Assembly: GCA_902598405.1 (NCBI GenBank)
Contig: CACKBQ010000012.1
Location: forward strand, 1-38,039
Length of the DNA stretch: 38,039 nucleotides
DNA from: an uncultured Pelagibacteraceae bacterium
GTDB lineage: Bacteria; Pseudomonadota; Alphaproteobacteria; Pelagibacterales; AG-422-B15
Reading direction: 5' to 3'
Below the pieces are notes generated by a model. It searched no databases and was not told the DNA's origin. It was given only the letters and a program-made list of their open reading frames with translations. The translations under genes and the position numbers were made by a program. Of this stretch, positions 1 through 8,776 are shown one piece after another. Every line of letters begins with the position of its first letter. Within the stretch, counting starts at the first letter, position 1.

Positions 1-1052
1 GTGATCTTTGTGATGCGCTTAAAGTATCAATGGATCGTGTTCGCACTTATCATGAAAAGCAATTACCAAATGATTTAGTTTATGAAGACAATCTTAACTC
101 AAAGTTAGGATATGTTTGGCGTCCAGTTGAGTCAGTGGGTATTTATGTCCCAGGTGGTACTGCTAGTTATCCAAGTACAGTAATTATGAACACAATACCA
201 GCGGTTGTAGCCGGTGTTGAAGATATCACCATGGTTACACCAATGACTAATACCGCTATAAGTTCTTCAGTGTTATATGCCGCAAAAATTTGTGGAATAA
301 AAAAAATATACTGTATAGGAGGTGCCCAGGCTGTTGCTGCTCTGGCATATGGAACCAAGACCATAAAATCTGTTAATAAAATTGTTGGACCAGGCAATAT
401 TTATGTTGCTGAAGCAAAAAGACAAGTTTCAGGTTTCATAGGCATCGATATGTTTGCCGGCCCATCAGAGGTAGTCATTATTGCCGATGAAAAAAATGAT
501 CCAAAAATTGTTGCAGCCGACCTCATTGCACAAGCTGAACATGACCAAAGCGCACAAAGTATACTTTTAACAACCGATCAGAAATTAGGAGATGCTGTAA
601 ATAAAGAAGTAGAGAACCAGATAGATTCCCTTCCACGAAAGGATATAGCGGCTTCAAGCTGGGAAAATAATGGAAAGATAATTATCACTCAAAATCTTGA
701 AGAAGCTGTTTTATTATCTAATAAATTAGCACCAGAACACTTGGAATTATTAGTTGATAACCCGGAAGATATTCTTAAAAGAATAAAAAATGCTGGAGCA
801 GTTTTTATGGGCCGTAACACACCTGAGGCACTTGGAGACTATTTAGCAGGTCCAAGCCATGTACTTCCCACTTCTAGAAGTGCTAAATTTTCTTCTGGAC
901 TATCTGTTTTTGATTTTCTCAAGAAAATATCACTTGTTGAATTTTCAAAAGAAGGTATTGAACAAGTTGGAGATAGTGCTATTAAAATCGCAGATAATGA
1001 AGGTCTTGACGGGCATTCAAGATCAATAGAATATAGGCTTACAAAAAAATAA
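1..1052 (+). CDS. hisD: Histidinol dehydrogenase, 5' end cut off by window
   Basis: HisD catalyses the last two steps of histidine synthesis, oxidising L-histidinol through histidinal to histidine with NAD and a zinc ion, in the cytoplasm. The reading frame is open from base 3, so the ATG at 30 is internal. About 349 residues are visible against a usual length near 430, so roughly 80 N-terminal residues lie outside. Visible family signatures are GPGNIYVAEAK, the zinc and substrate segment AQAEHDQSAQ, LAPEHLELL, LGDYLAGPSH and the C-terminal GLDGHSRS. infA follows after 3 bases, so they probably share a transcript. hisS-hisZ-hisG lie 2.8 kb downstream under their own leader. Confidence 0.97.
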   Translation, partial: DLCDALKVSMDRVRTYHEKQLPNDLVYEDNLNSKLGYVWRPVESVGIYVPGGTASYPSTVIMNTIPAVVAGVEDITMVTPMTNTAISSSVLYAAKICGIKKIYCIGGAQAVAALAYGTKTIKSVNKIVGPGNIYVAEAKRQVSGFIGIDMFAGPSEVVIIADEKNDPKIVAADLIAQAEHDQSAQSILLTTDQKLGDAVNKEVENQIDSLPRKDIAASSWENNGKIIITQNLEEAVLLSNKLAPEHLELLVDNPEDILKRIKNAGAVFMGRNTPEALGDYLAGPSHVLPTSRSAKFSSGLSVFDFLKKISLVEFSKEGIEQVGDSAIKIADNEGLDGHSRSIEYRLTKK

Positions 1053-1055
1053 TTT

Positions 1056-1274
1056 ATGTCAAAAGAAGAAATACTAGAGTTCAAGGGTAAGGTTACAGAT
1101 TTACTTCCCAACGCAATGTTTAAAGTAGAGTTAGAAAATGGCCATGAAGTATTAGCACATACAGCAGGAAGAATGAGAAAAAATAGAATCAGAGTACTTG
1201 CCGGGGACGAGGTTCTTGTTCAGGTTACACCTTACGATCTAACCAAAGGCAGAATAATATTTCGATATAAGTAG
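1056..1274 (+). CDS. infA: Translation initiation factor IF-1
   Basis: IF-1 binds the A site of the 30S subunit during initiation together with IF-2 and IF-3. The 72-residue protein is exactly the usual length and is a single OB-fold of the S1 type: the segments [26 protein letters not shown] and [11 protein letters not shown] are classic IF-1 signatures. It starts 3 bases after the hisD stop with no evident Shine-Dalgarno sequence, suggesting translational coupling. The next gene, maf, begins 12 bases downstream, an infA-maf order seen in other alphaproteobacteria. Confidence 0.98.
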   Translation: MSKEEILEFKGKVTDLLPNAMFKVELENGHEVLAHTAGRMRKNRIRVLAGDEVLVQVTPYDLTKGRIIFRYK

Positions 1275-1286
1275 TTTGAGATTATT

Positions 1287-1853
1287 TTGAAGCTAATTCT
1301 AGGCAGCGCATCTCCACGAAGACTTGAGTTATTGGCAAAACTTAACATTAATCCAAGCGAGATCGTTTCCCCAAATATAGATGAGTCCATTAAAAGTAAT
1401 GAGCTACCTCTTCAATATTGTAAACGTATAGCACATGAGAAACTAAAACATTTTCAAAATAAGTATAAAGACTCAGTAATTTTAACTGCTGATACGATTG
1501 CCTATACTGGTAGAAAACTCATAGATAAAACAGATGACGAAAATATTGCTTATAAAAACTTACTTCGACTATCGGGAAAAAGACATAGAGTCAGCACTTC
1601 CATTTGTATAAGAAATCTAGAAAATAGAATATTTAAAAAAACCGTTACGACAGTTGTTAGTTTTAAAGTATTAAGCGGTCAAGATATAGAAGATTATATG
1701 AAAACTAATGACTGGCAAGGTGTTGCAGGGTCATATAAAATTCAAGGGATGGCAGAGTCTTTTATCAAATCCCTAAATGGATCTTACTCAAATGTAGTCG
1801 GTTTACCCTTATTTGAAGTCAAAAACCTCCTTATTTCAGCTGGATATAAATGA
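1287..1853 (+). CDS. maf: Maf-family nucleotide pyrophosphatase
   Basis: Maf proteins hydrolyse non-canonical or excess nucleoside triphosphates to monophosphate and pyrophosphate; different subgroups prefer dTTP/UTP or 7-methyl-GTP, and I cannot assign the subgroup. The 188 residues fit the family. SASPRR at residues 8-13, ADT with a later Lys (LIDK), SGKRHRVST and KIQG with NGSYSNVVGLPL are all visible. The usual Lys in the KAGxYxIQG stretch is replaced (GVAGSYKIQG). The start is a TTG at 1287, chosen because it places the conserved LILGSASPRR at the N-terminus. The stop overlaps the next start by 4 bases. Confidence 0.93.
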   Translation: MKLILGSASPRRLELLAKLNINPSEIVSPNIDESIKSNELPLQYCKRIAHEKLKHFQNKYKDSVILTADTIAYTGRKLIDKTDDENIAYKNLLRLSGKRHRVSTSICIRNLENRIFKKTVTTVVSFKVLSGQDIEDYMKTNDWQGVAGSYKIQGMAESFIKSLNGSYSNVVGLPLFEVKNLLISAGYK

Positions 1854-2206
1854 TTGAATTAATTTTTATTTATAATGCAAAAAGTGGTATCGGAAATGCC
1901 TTTATAGATTGGGCGCATAAAATAATATCGCCAAAAACTTATGACTGCAATTTATGCTCAATTACATACAATAATTTAGGTAAAGAAATAAAGTGGAAAG
2001 AATTTCTTAACAATATAAATGCACATAGCCGATTTTACTATATTGATCATCTAAAAGAACTTGATTTTGTTGATGAGAAAACAGAGCTACCATGTGTTTT
2101 TATTAATGAGAAGGATGAATTTAAATTAATAATTAATTCCCATGAGATGAATTCATTTGATAATGTTGACCAATTAATCAGTAGATTAAAGGTTTTTCTG
2201 GATTAA
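1850..2206 (+). CDS. Conserved small protein of unknown function with a CxxC pair
   Basis: I recognise this only as a widespread hypothetical family, sometimes found beside maf; no function is known to me. The 118 residues begin MIELIFIYNAKSG, a strand-and-glycine opening that could be the first strand of a small alpha/beta fold, and contain Cys-Asn-Leu-Cys at about residues 35-38, which could be redox-active or bind metal. There is no signal peptide or membrane segment. The ATG overlaps the maf stop (ATGA), so the two are translationally coupled and it ends the hisD-infA-maf group. A thioredoxin-like role is conceivable but unproven. Confidence 0.75.
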   Translation: MIELIFIYNAKSGIGNAFIDWAHKIISPKTYDCNLCSITYNNLGKEIKWKEFLNNINAHSRFYYIDHLKELDFVDEKTELPCVFINEKDEFKLIINSHEMNSFDNVDQLISRLKVFLD

Positions 2207-2275
2207 CTGTATTCAGAATATTTTCTTTGCACGAATTAATGTTATAGAATAAAAGACTAGGATCACTAATTAAAT

Positions 2276-2351
2276 GGCTCGATAGCTCAGTTGGTAGAGC
2301 AAAGGACTGAAAATCCTTGTGTCGGTGGTTCAATTCCACCTCGAGCCACCA
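2276..2351 (+). tRNA. tRNA-Phe (anticodon GAA)
   Basis: A 76-base cloverleaf can be drawn by hand. The acceptor stem GGCTCGA pairs fully with TCGAGCC. The D arm is GCTCAGTTGGTAGAGC, the anticodon arm AAGGA-CTGAAAA-TCCTT carries GAA at 2309-2311, and the T arm GGTGG-TTCAATT-CCACC is normal. The discriminator is A and CCA is encoded (2349-2351). tRNA-His starts five bases later, so both probably mature from one precursor. No convincing separate promoter was found in 2207-2275. Confidence 0.98.
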
Positions 2352-2356
2352 CTTAT

Positions 2357-2433
2357 GCAGCTGTAGCTCAGTTGGTTAGAGCGCCTGGTTGTGGTTCAGG
2401 AGGTCGGTAGTTCGAATCTACCCAGCTGTACCA
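2357..2433 (+). tRNA. tRNA-His (anticodon GTG) without encoded G-1, discriminator A73
   Basis: The cloverleaf is complete: acceptor GCAGCTG against CAGCTGT (six Watson-Crick pairs plus a G1-U72 wobble), D arm GCTCAGTTGGTTAGAGC, anticodon stem CCTGG/TCAGG with GTG at 2391-2393, T arm GGTAG-TTCGAAT-CTACC, discriminator A at 2430 and encoded CCA at 2431-2433. The base at -1 is T and the discriminator is A, so the usual bacterial G-1:C73 pair cannot form. This matches the divergent tRNA-His reported for Caulobacter and many other alphaproteobacteria, read by a divergent HisRS such as the one at 3828. The last 16 bases are antisense to the end of the MFS gene. Confidence 0.97.
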
Positions 2434-3608
2434 GTAATTACTTTTTTTACAGGTAGAGTTAATACAATCAGAAACATAATTATCATCACAAACCCAAAAG
2501 CTAAGTAGAGTACACCAAATTCACCCGTTAAATCATAGCTTCTCGAAATCATGATCAGTGCAATAGGACCAACTGTAAATGATACAATAAATTTAATACC
2601 GTAGACTAGGCTTTGATATTTTTCAGGTGAAAATTTTGCAAGTAATAAATTTTCTGCAGGCAGTATACTCGAATTAAAAGCAACAATTGCAAGACTTATT
2701 GCAATTAACCAGTAATTTGAAAGACTCACAATTAAGAGCAAGAGGAGTCCTTGGCCAACTATTCCAATTGAATAAATCAGCTTTTCAGAATATTTATCTG
2801 TTAAAATACCTCCAACATAATTCATTAAACCACTTACAATATATATCCCGGCAACTATATAGCCGATATCTGAAGTAGATAAATCAAGACTATCAGTAAG
2901 TCTGATATCAATTGCCTTTGGAAGACTTGTCTGAAGAATTTGATAAACAAAGCTCAAACATGTAATACTTAACAGCATAATAATTGCAATTTTTAGCATC
3001 TGATTTTTTTCAGGATTATCTTTAAACTGCTCTGAAGATATATTCTTTAATGATATTTTTCCTGATTTAAGATGATAGGTTAGACTTAGTCCAACTACTA
3101 ATGAGATCAATCCTGGCAGCATAAAGGCAGCTTGCCAATTAAATTGTTCAATTAATACACCCGCAAAAAAGGCACCTAATCCAATACCTACTCCCCCAAA
3201 AATATTATTAAAGCCAAGCGCTTTACCAGTTTCCTTTGAAGTGTTAACAACCCATGAAATTCCAGCGGGGTGATAGATAGCGCAAAACAATCCAAGCAAT
3301 GATAAACTGATAAATAAAGAAACTTTATTTCCGCTCAAGCCACATAATAATGAACTAATTCCCAAGCCAATGAACATAATTGCAATCATTCCAGAACGAC
3401 TCCATCTGTCACTGATCCATCCAGCAGGAAGGGCTCCCAAACCCACAAGTAAAGATCCTAAAAACCAAAGATTTAGTAATTCATCGTAGCTAAGCTTCCA
3501 GTCGTCTTCAATTGCTAGAACTATAACAAAATAGAATGCAGCAAACATATGCATTAGTAAGTGACCTAAGGCGGCATACGTGACTGTTAATTTGCTATCA
3601 TTTTCCAT
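2418..3608 (-). CDS. Major facilitator superfamily transporter
   Basis: A 396-residue inner membrane protein with about twelve hydrophobic segments, the normal MFS size. The loop between helices 2 and 3 carries the family A-like motif (GALPAGWISDRWSR), and a weaker repeat (GGILTDKYSEK) opens the second half. The substrate cannot be told from sequence; the overall look resembles uncharacterised alphaproteobacterial drug- or metabolite-efflux MFS members. It faces the tRNA pair, and its final codons (ending ITGTAG) are read from the antisense strand of the tRNA-His T arm and acceptor. Its promoter must lie in 3609-3827, shared with the divergent hisS leader. Confidence 0.85.
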   Translation of the reverse strand: MENDSKLTVTYAALGHLLMHMFAAFYFVIVLAIEDDWKLSYDELLNLWFLGSLLVGLGALPAGWISDRWSRSGMIAIMFIGLGISSLLCGLSGNKVSLFISLSLLGLFCAIYHPAGISWVVNTSKETGKALGFNNIFGGVGIGLGAFFAGVLIEQFNWQAAFMLPGLISLVVGLSLTYHLKSGKISLKNISSEQFKDNPEKNQMLKIAIIMLLSITCLSFVYQILQTSLPKAIDIRLTDSLDLSTSDIGYIVAGIYIVSGLMNYVGGILTDKYSEKLIYSIGIVGQGLLLLLIVSLSNYWLIAISLAIVAFNSSILPAENLLLAKFSPEKYQSLVYGIKFIVSFTVGPIALIMISRSYDLTGEFGVLYLAFGFVMIIMFLIVLTLPVKKVITGTAG

Positions 3609-3702
3609 AACTACTTTCGATAAAAATAGTGCAATTATTATAAACTTTAAGAAAAATTTAAAATTATTTGACTTTTATTAATAAATAAGGCATTTCAGCT
3701 TC

Positions 3703-3720
3703 ATGTTTAAATTTAAACAT
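3703..3720. repeat. Perfect 18-base palindrome at the leader start
   Basis: ATGTTTAAATTTAAACAT reads the same on both strands. In RNA it can fold as a 7-bp stem with an AATT loop that would bury the leader ATG and first His codon, a position like that of the pause hairpin in known attenuators. As DNA it could instead be an operator between the divergent MFS and hisS genes. In AT-rich sequence it may also be partly chance, because FKFK codons favour it. Confidence 0.5.
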
Positions 3721-3738
3721 CATCACTATCATATCTAA
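3703..3738 (+). CDS. Putative histidine leader peptide MFKFKHHHYHI
   Basis: An ATG at 3703 opens a 12-codon frame (ATG TTT AAA TTT AAA CAT CAT CAC TAT CAT ATC TAA) encoding MFKFKHHHYHI. Four of its last six residues are His, three in a row. A weak Shine-Dalgarno-like AAGG lies at 3687-3690, 12 bases upstream. It sits 89 bases ahead of hisS and is followed at once by competing hairpins (3740-3779). In enteric bacteria a His-rich leader peptide controls the his operon by ribosome stalling; the same layout here suggests control of hisS-hisZ-hisG by charged tRNA-His. The frame and codons are seen directly; the function is inferred. Confidence 0.72.
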   Translation: MFKFKHHHYHI

Positions 3739-3739
3739 G

Positions 3740-3764
3740 TTCGCTGAAAAAAACAATCAGCGGG
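3740..3764 (+). promoter_or_regulatory. Candidate antiterminator hairpin of the hisS leader
   Basis: TTCGCTGA (3740-3747) pairs with TCAGCGGG (3757-3764) in RNA: six Watson-Crick pairs plus two G-U pairs around a 9-base A-rich loop. It starts one base after the leader stop codon. It uses the GGG (3762-3764) that the downstream terminator-like stem also needs, so the two exclude each other. A ribosome held at the first His codons would leave this stem free; one reaching the stop codon would cover its 5' arm. Confidence 0.58.
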
Positions 3765-3779
3765 CAATAACCCCTTTTT
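3762..3779 (+). terminator. Candidate attenuator terminator before hisS
   Basis: GGG (3762-3764) can pair with CCC within 3771-3774 around a six- or seven-base loop, followed directly by five T residues (3775-3779). The stem is only three G-C pairs, weak for an intrinsic terminator, but it competes with the antiterminator stem for the same GGG and lies 48 bases before the hisS ATG. Read alone it would not be called; the His-codon leader makes it credible. Confidence 0.42.
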
Positions 3780-3827
3780 ATATTAAATAAACACACTTTG
3801 TAGTATCTTACTTACAGTGGGAGTAAA

Positions 3828-5216
3828 ATGAGTAAAATTAAAAATAATCCAAAGGCAATTTTGCCGAAGGGTTTTAAAGACAGTGACATTGAAATTTTAA
3901 ATCTTAGAAAAAAAGTTTCTAAGATAATAGAGAAGGAATGTCTAAAGTATGGATTTATTGAATTAGATACATCCACAATTGAATATACTGAGAGCATTGG
4001 TAAGTTTCTTCCTGATGTAGACAGGCCTAGTGGAGGTGTATTTTCATTTCAAGACGATGATGAGAAATGGCTATCACTGAGATATGACTTAACGGCCCCC
4101 TTAGCAAGATACGTAGCTCAAAATTATCAAGACCTCGTTAAGCCATTTAAACGTTATCAATCAGGACTAGTTTGGAGAAATGAAAAACCAGGACCAGGTA
4201 GATACAGAGAATTTTTTCAGTTTGATGCTGACGTAGTGGGAGTTGATTCAACACTAATTGATGCAGAGCTGTGTGTAATGGTATGTGATATTTTAATTGA
4301 GCTTGGCCTAAATACGTCACAATTTGAAATAAAATTTTCAAATCGGGAAATTTGGACAGAACTTTTTTCGAACTTAGATGTTAAAGAGGACGATTTACCA
4401 AAAATTCTTAGAGCAGTAGATAAAAAAGATCGATTAGGTATAGAGGGCGTTAATGAGTTGCTTCAAAAAGGAAGAAAAGATGTATCTGGTGACTTCATGG
4501 AGGGCGTGGGCTTAAGCGAGACAGATGCTGATAAAATTATTTCTTTTATAACCAATTCAAACCAATCAAACGCCCAGATGGAAGAATTCAACTCCTATAT
4601 AAAAAATTTCCCAGATTATCCAATTCGTTTTGACTCATCAGTTGTTCGCGGTCTCGACTATTACACTGGAATGATTTTTGAAGCAGAGCTTCTTGTTGAT
4701 ATTAAAAATGAGAAAGGCGAAAAAATTGTATTTGGATCAGTTGCTGGCGGTGGAAGATATGACAGACTTATTTCAAGATTTGGGAAAGAGGATGTTCCAG
4801 CTACTGGTATATCTATAGGTGTTGATAGATTAATTGTAGCGTTAAATCAATTAGACCTTTTAGATAATAAGAAAAATCCATTAGTGGTAATTGCAAATTT
4901 AGATAATCAAAATATGCCGGATTATATTTCAATGGCTAAAGAAATTAGAAATGAAGGTATTGCATGTGAAATATCATTTGGATCTAAAAATCTTGGAAAA
5001 CAATTAAAGTATTGCGATCGCAAAGGTGCGGATATTGTGATCATTGCTGGTGATGAAGAGTTAAAAAAGGGTGAAATATCAATTAAGGATTTAAATAAAG
5101 GTAAAGAGGTTTCAAAAGATATTGTCGATAGAGACAAATGGAAAGAGGCAAAAGCTGGACAACAAACAATTAATCGCTCTGACCTGATGACAGCATTAAA
5201 TGAAATTTTGAATTAA
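3828..5216 (+). CDS. hisS: Histidyl-tRNA synthetase, divergent alphaproteobacterial type
   Basis: HisRS attaches histidine to tRNA-His. The 462-residue class II enzyme shows motif 2 with LRYDLTAPLARY at 84-95 and RYREFFQFDADVVG at 125-138, the HisA signature RGLDYYTG at 274-281 and motif 3 around GGGRYD (307-312) and GISIGVDRL; an anticodon-binding domain occupies roughly 365-462. FDADVVG replaces the more usual E-x-I/L-G ending, as in alphaproteobacterial HisRS. The tRNA-His at 2357 lacks G-1, agreeing with this divergent type. The start is supported by GGGAG at 3819-3823, four bases before ATG. It heads the hisS-hisZ-hisG operon behind a putative His attenuator. Confidence 0.97.
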   Translation: MSKIKNNPKAILPKGFKDSDIEILNLRKKVSKIIEKECLKYGFIELDTSTIEYTESIGKFLPDVDRPSGGVFSFQDDDEKWLSLRYDLTAPLARYVAQNYQDLVKPFKRYQSGLVWRNEKPGPGRYREFFQFDADVVGVDSTLIDAELCVMVCDILIELGLNTSQFEIKFSNREIWTELFSNLDVKEDDLPKILRAVDKKDRLGIEGVNELLQKGRKDVSGDFMEGVGLSETDADKIISFITNSNQSNAQMEEFNSYIKNFPDYPIRFDSSVVRGLDYYTGMIFEAELLVDIKNEKGEKIVFGSVAGGGRYDRLISRFGKEDVPATGISIGVDRLIVALNQLDLLDNKKNPLVVIANLDNQNMPDYISMAKEIRNEGIACEISFGSKNLGKQLKYCDRKGADIVIIAGDEELKKGEISIKDLNKGKEVSKDIVDRDKWKEAKAGQQTINRSDLMTALNEILN

Positions 5217-5222
5217 AATAAA

Positions 5223-6350
5223 ATGTCACTTCAAGAATTAAATATCAATTTAAAGAATTATTTTATTAAGTCTGGATTTAATTATATTGAACTTCCATTG
5301 CTGTTTGATGCGGATATATTTTTTGAAACTTCAGGTGAAGAAATTAGAAGAAAGATGTATTCGTTTACTGATACTTCAGGAAAAGAAAAATGTTTGAGAC
5401 CAGACATGACTGTACCAACATGTCAAAATTTTATTGAAAGTAATAATAAATCCAGTGAGTCAAAGTTATGTTACAGCGGTCCTGTATTCAGATCATCCAA
5501 TGAGTTATCAAATAATTCCATTGAATTAAATCAGTCTGGTATTGAGATCATTTTTTCTGAAAAAAATTTAAATAATATACATGAGATGGATGCGTACATT
5601 TTAAAGACAGCTGAAGATACAATGTGTCAATTAAATATTGATAACTATAAAATTAAAATTGGTAGCATTAAATTATTTAATCAGTTTATCAACAAATTGG
5701 AGCTGCCAATTAGATGGAAACAGAGATTAGTAAGACATTTTTTTAGAAGAAAATATTTCGGGAGTTTACTTGATAGGTTAGGTGAAGGTGTAGGGTATGA
5801 TAATGAAAAAAAGCATAGCATGCTTCAAGAAAAATTTAATATAGATGACGTATCTGACAAAAGCTTGACAGATTTAATTAATAAACAAAATGCTCGAGGA
5901 TTAGGTGCTCGAACTGTTGAGGAAATAGTTGATCGATTTCAATTAAAAAGCCTTAATGTAATAAGTCAGAAAGATGGAAAAAAAATTGTTGATTTAATAA
6001 ATAATTTTTTAAAATTAAGTTGTAACCTTTCGGAATTTCCATCACTGCTTCGCGAATTTACTAAATCAAATAATGTTTCTTCGTTTGAGAGTGAAGTAGA
6101 GGAAATGGAGAATTTTGTGAATGCTGTATCAGAAAAAAGTAATATAGAAAAATATTATTTTGATAATGACTTTGGTCATTCAATTGAATTCTATGACGGC
6201 ATGATGTTTGAAATTTATAATCCTGATAATCAAAGTGAATTAATTAGTGGAGGGCGGTATGATAAATTGCTTATAGATTTAGGCTCTAAATCGAACTTAT
6301 CAGCAGTAGGATTTGCAACTAATAATAACAATATAATTGAGCTGATTTAG
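5223..6350 (+). CDS. hisZ: ATP phosphoribosyltransferase regulatory subunit
   Basis: HisZ is a catalytically inactive paralogue of the HisRS core that partners the short form of HisG and is required for its activity and feedback inhibition by histidine. The 375 residues show the HisRS-like core signatures CLRPDMTVPTCQNF, SIEFYDGMMFEIY and SGGRYDKLL but lack an aminoacylation-competent RGLDYYTG box and the C-terminal anticodon domain. It begins 6 bases after hisS and ends 2 bases before hisG, so the three are surely one transcript. The tandem of synthetase and its regulatory paralogue makes the operon a histidine-sensing unit. Confidence 0.95.
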   Translation: MSLQELNINLKNYFIKSGFNYIELPLLFDADIFFETSGEEIRRKMYSFTDTSGKEKCLRPDMTVPTCQNFIESNNKSSESKLCYSGPVFRSSNELSNNSIELNQSGIEIIFSEKNLNNIHEMDAYILKTAEDTMCQLNIDNYKIKIGSIKLFNQFINKLELPIRWKQRLVRHFFRRKYFGSLLDRLGEGVGYDNEKKHSMLQEKFNIDDVSDKSLTDLINKQNARGLGARTVEEIVDRFQLKSLNVISQKDGKKIVDLINNFLKLSCNLSEFPSLLREFTKSNNVSSFESEVEEMENFVNAVSEKSNIEKYYFDNDFGHSIEFYDGMMFEIYNPDNQSELISGGRYDKLLIDLGSKSNLSAVGFATNNNNIIELI

Positions 6351-6352
6351 GA

Positions 6353-7054
6353 ATGAATATACAAAATAAACTTCGGATTGCATTGCCAAGTAAAGGTAGA
6401 TTGAGAACAGACATGGAGTCTTTGTTTGAAGAAAAAAAAATAATTTTTAGTAATCTTGAAAATGATAGAGAGTATATTGCAGCAATAGAGGGTCTTGATA
6501 ATGCAATTGTTTATTTCTTAAGTGCTAAAGAAATTACAAATCGACTTGATGAAGGATCCATTCATGTTGGTTTAACTGGTGACGATTTAGTACAAGAAAA
6601 AATAATTAATTATAACCAGAAGGTTTCAAAAAAACTTAAGTTAAATTTTGGTAAAGCAAATTTAGTTGTTGCTATACCAGAAATATGGATTGACGTAATG
6701 ACAATGGCCGACTTAGAAGAAATCTGTCATTTGCACAGAACTAAATTCTCTAAAAGACTAAGAGTTGCAACAAAGTATAAGAATTTAACAAATGAATATT
6801 TTTCAAATTGTGGGGTTGTTGATTATAGGACTGTAGAAAGTGATGGATCAACCGAGAGCGCTCCATTCAATGGCTTTGCAGAAATAATTACTGACATCAC
6901 ATCATCAGGAGAAACATTAAGAGCTAATAATCTAAGAGTACTTGATGATGGACTTATACTAGAGTCGTCTGCAAACATTTTTACTTCAAATGTAGCTGAG
7001 TGGAATAAAAATTTAGAAAATACACTCAATTATTTTATAGATAGGATTTCATAA
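6353..7054 (+). CDS. hisG: ATP phosphoribosyltransferase, short (HisG-S) form
   Basis: HisG condenses ATP and PRPP in the first committed step of histidine synthesis. At 233 residues it is the short form, lacking the C-terminal regulatory ACT-like domain of long HisG and depending on HisZ, which is encoded immediately upstream. Signatures include IALPSKGRL near the N-terminus, GLTGDDLVQEK, and the PRPP-binding region ITDITSSGETLRAN with the following ILESSANIF. It is the last gene of the operon; its stop codon abuts a strong terminator hairpin, and groEL converges from the other side. Confidence 0.96.
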   Translation: MNIQNKLRIALPSKGRLRTDMESLFEEKKIIFSNLENDREYIAAIEGLDNAIVYFLSAKEITNRLDEGSIHVGLTGDDLVQEKIINYNQKVSKKLKLNFGKANLVVAIPEIWIDVMTMADLEEICHLHRTKFSKRLRVATKYKNLTNEYFSNCGVVDYRTVESDGSTESAPFNGFAEIITDITSSGETLRANNLRVLDDGLILESSANIFTSNVAEWNKNLENTLNYFIDRIS

Positions 7055-7081
7055 AAAAACCCGGCTAGGCCGGGTTTTTTT
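7053..7081. terminator. Bidirectional intrinsic terminator between hisG and groEL
   Basis: CCCGGC (7060-7065), a TAG loop and GCCGGG (7069-7074) make a six-bp all-GC stem, flanked by an A-run (7053-7059) and a T-run (7075-7081). The symmetry lets it stop transcription of hisG on the plus strand and groEL on the minus strand. It is the clearest terminator in the window. Confidence 0.95.
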
Positions 7082-7104
7082 AGATTAGCTTTAATGAGCT
7101 CAAC

Positions 7105-8769
<1,665 letters not shown>

Positions 8770-8776
8770 TTAATAT

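Noticed and set aside
2227..2255. TTGCAC-N17-TAAAAG as a tRNA-Phe promoter
   Set aside because: Both boxes match consensus poorly and such matches are common in AT-rich DNA.
3668..3673. TTGACT as the -35 box of the hisS leader promoter
   Set aside because: No TATAAT-like sequence lies 16-18 bases downstream (the candidates read CATTTC or GCATTT), and the start would fall at or after the leader ATG.
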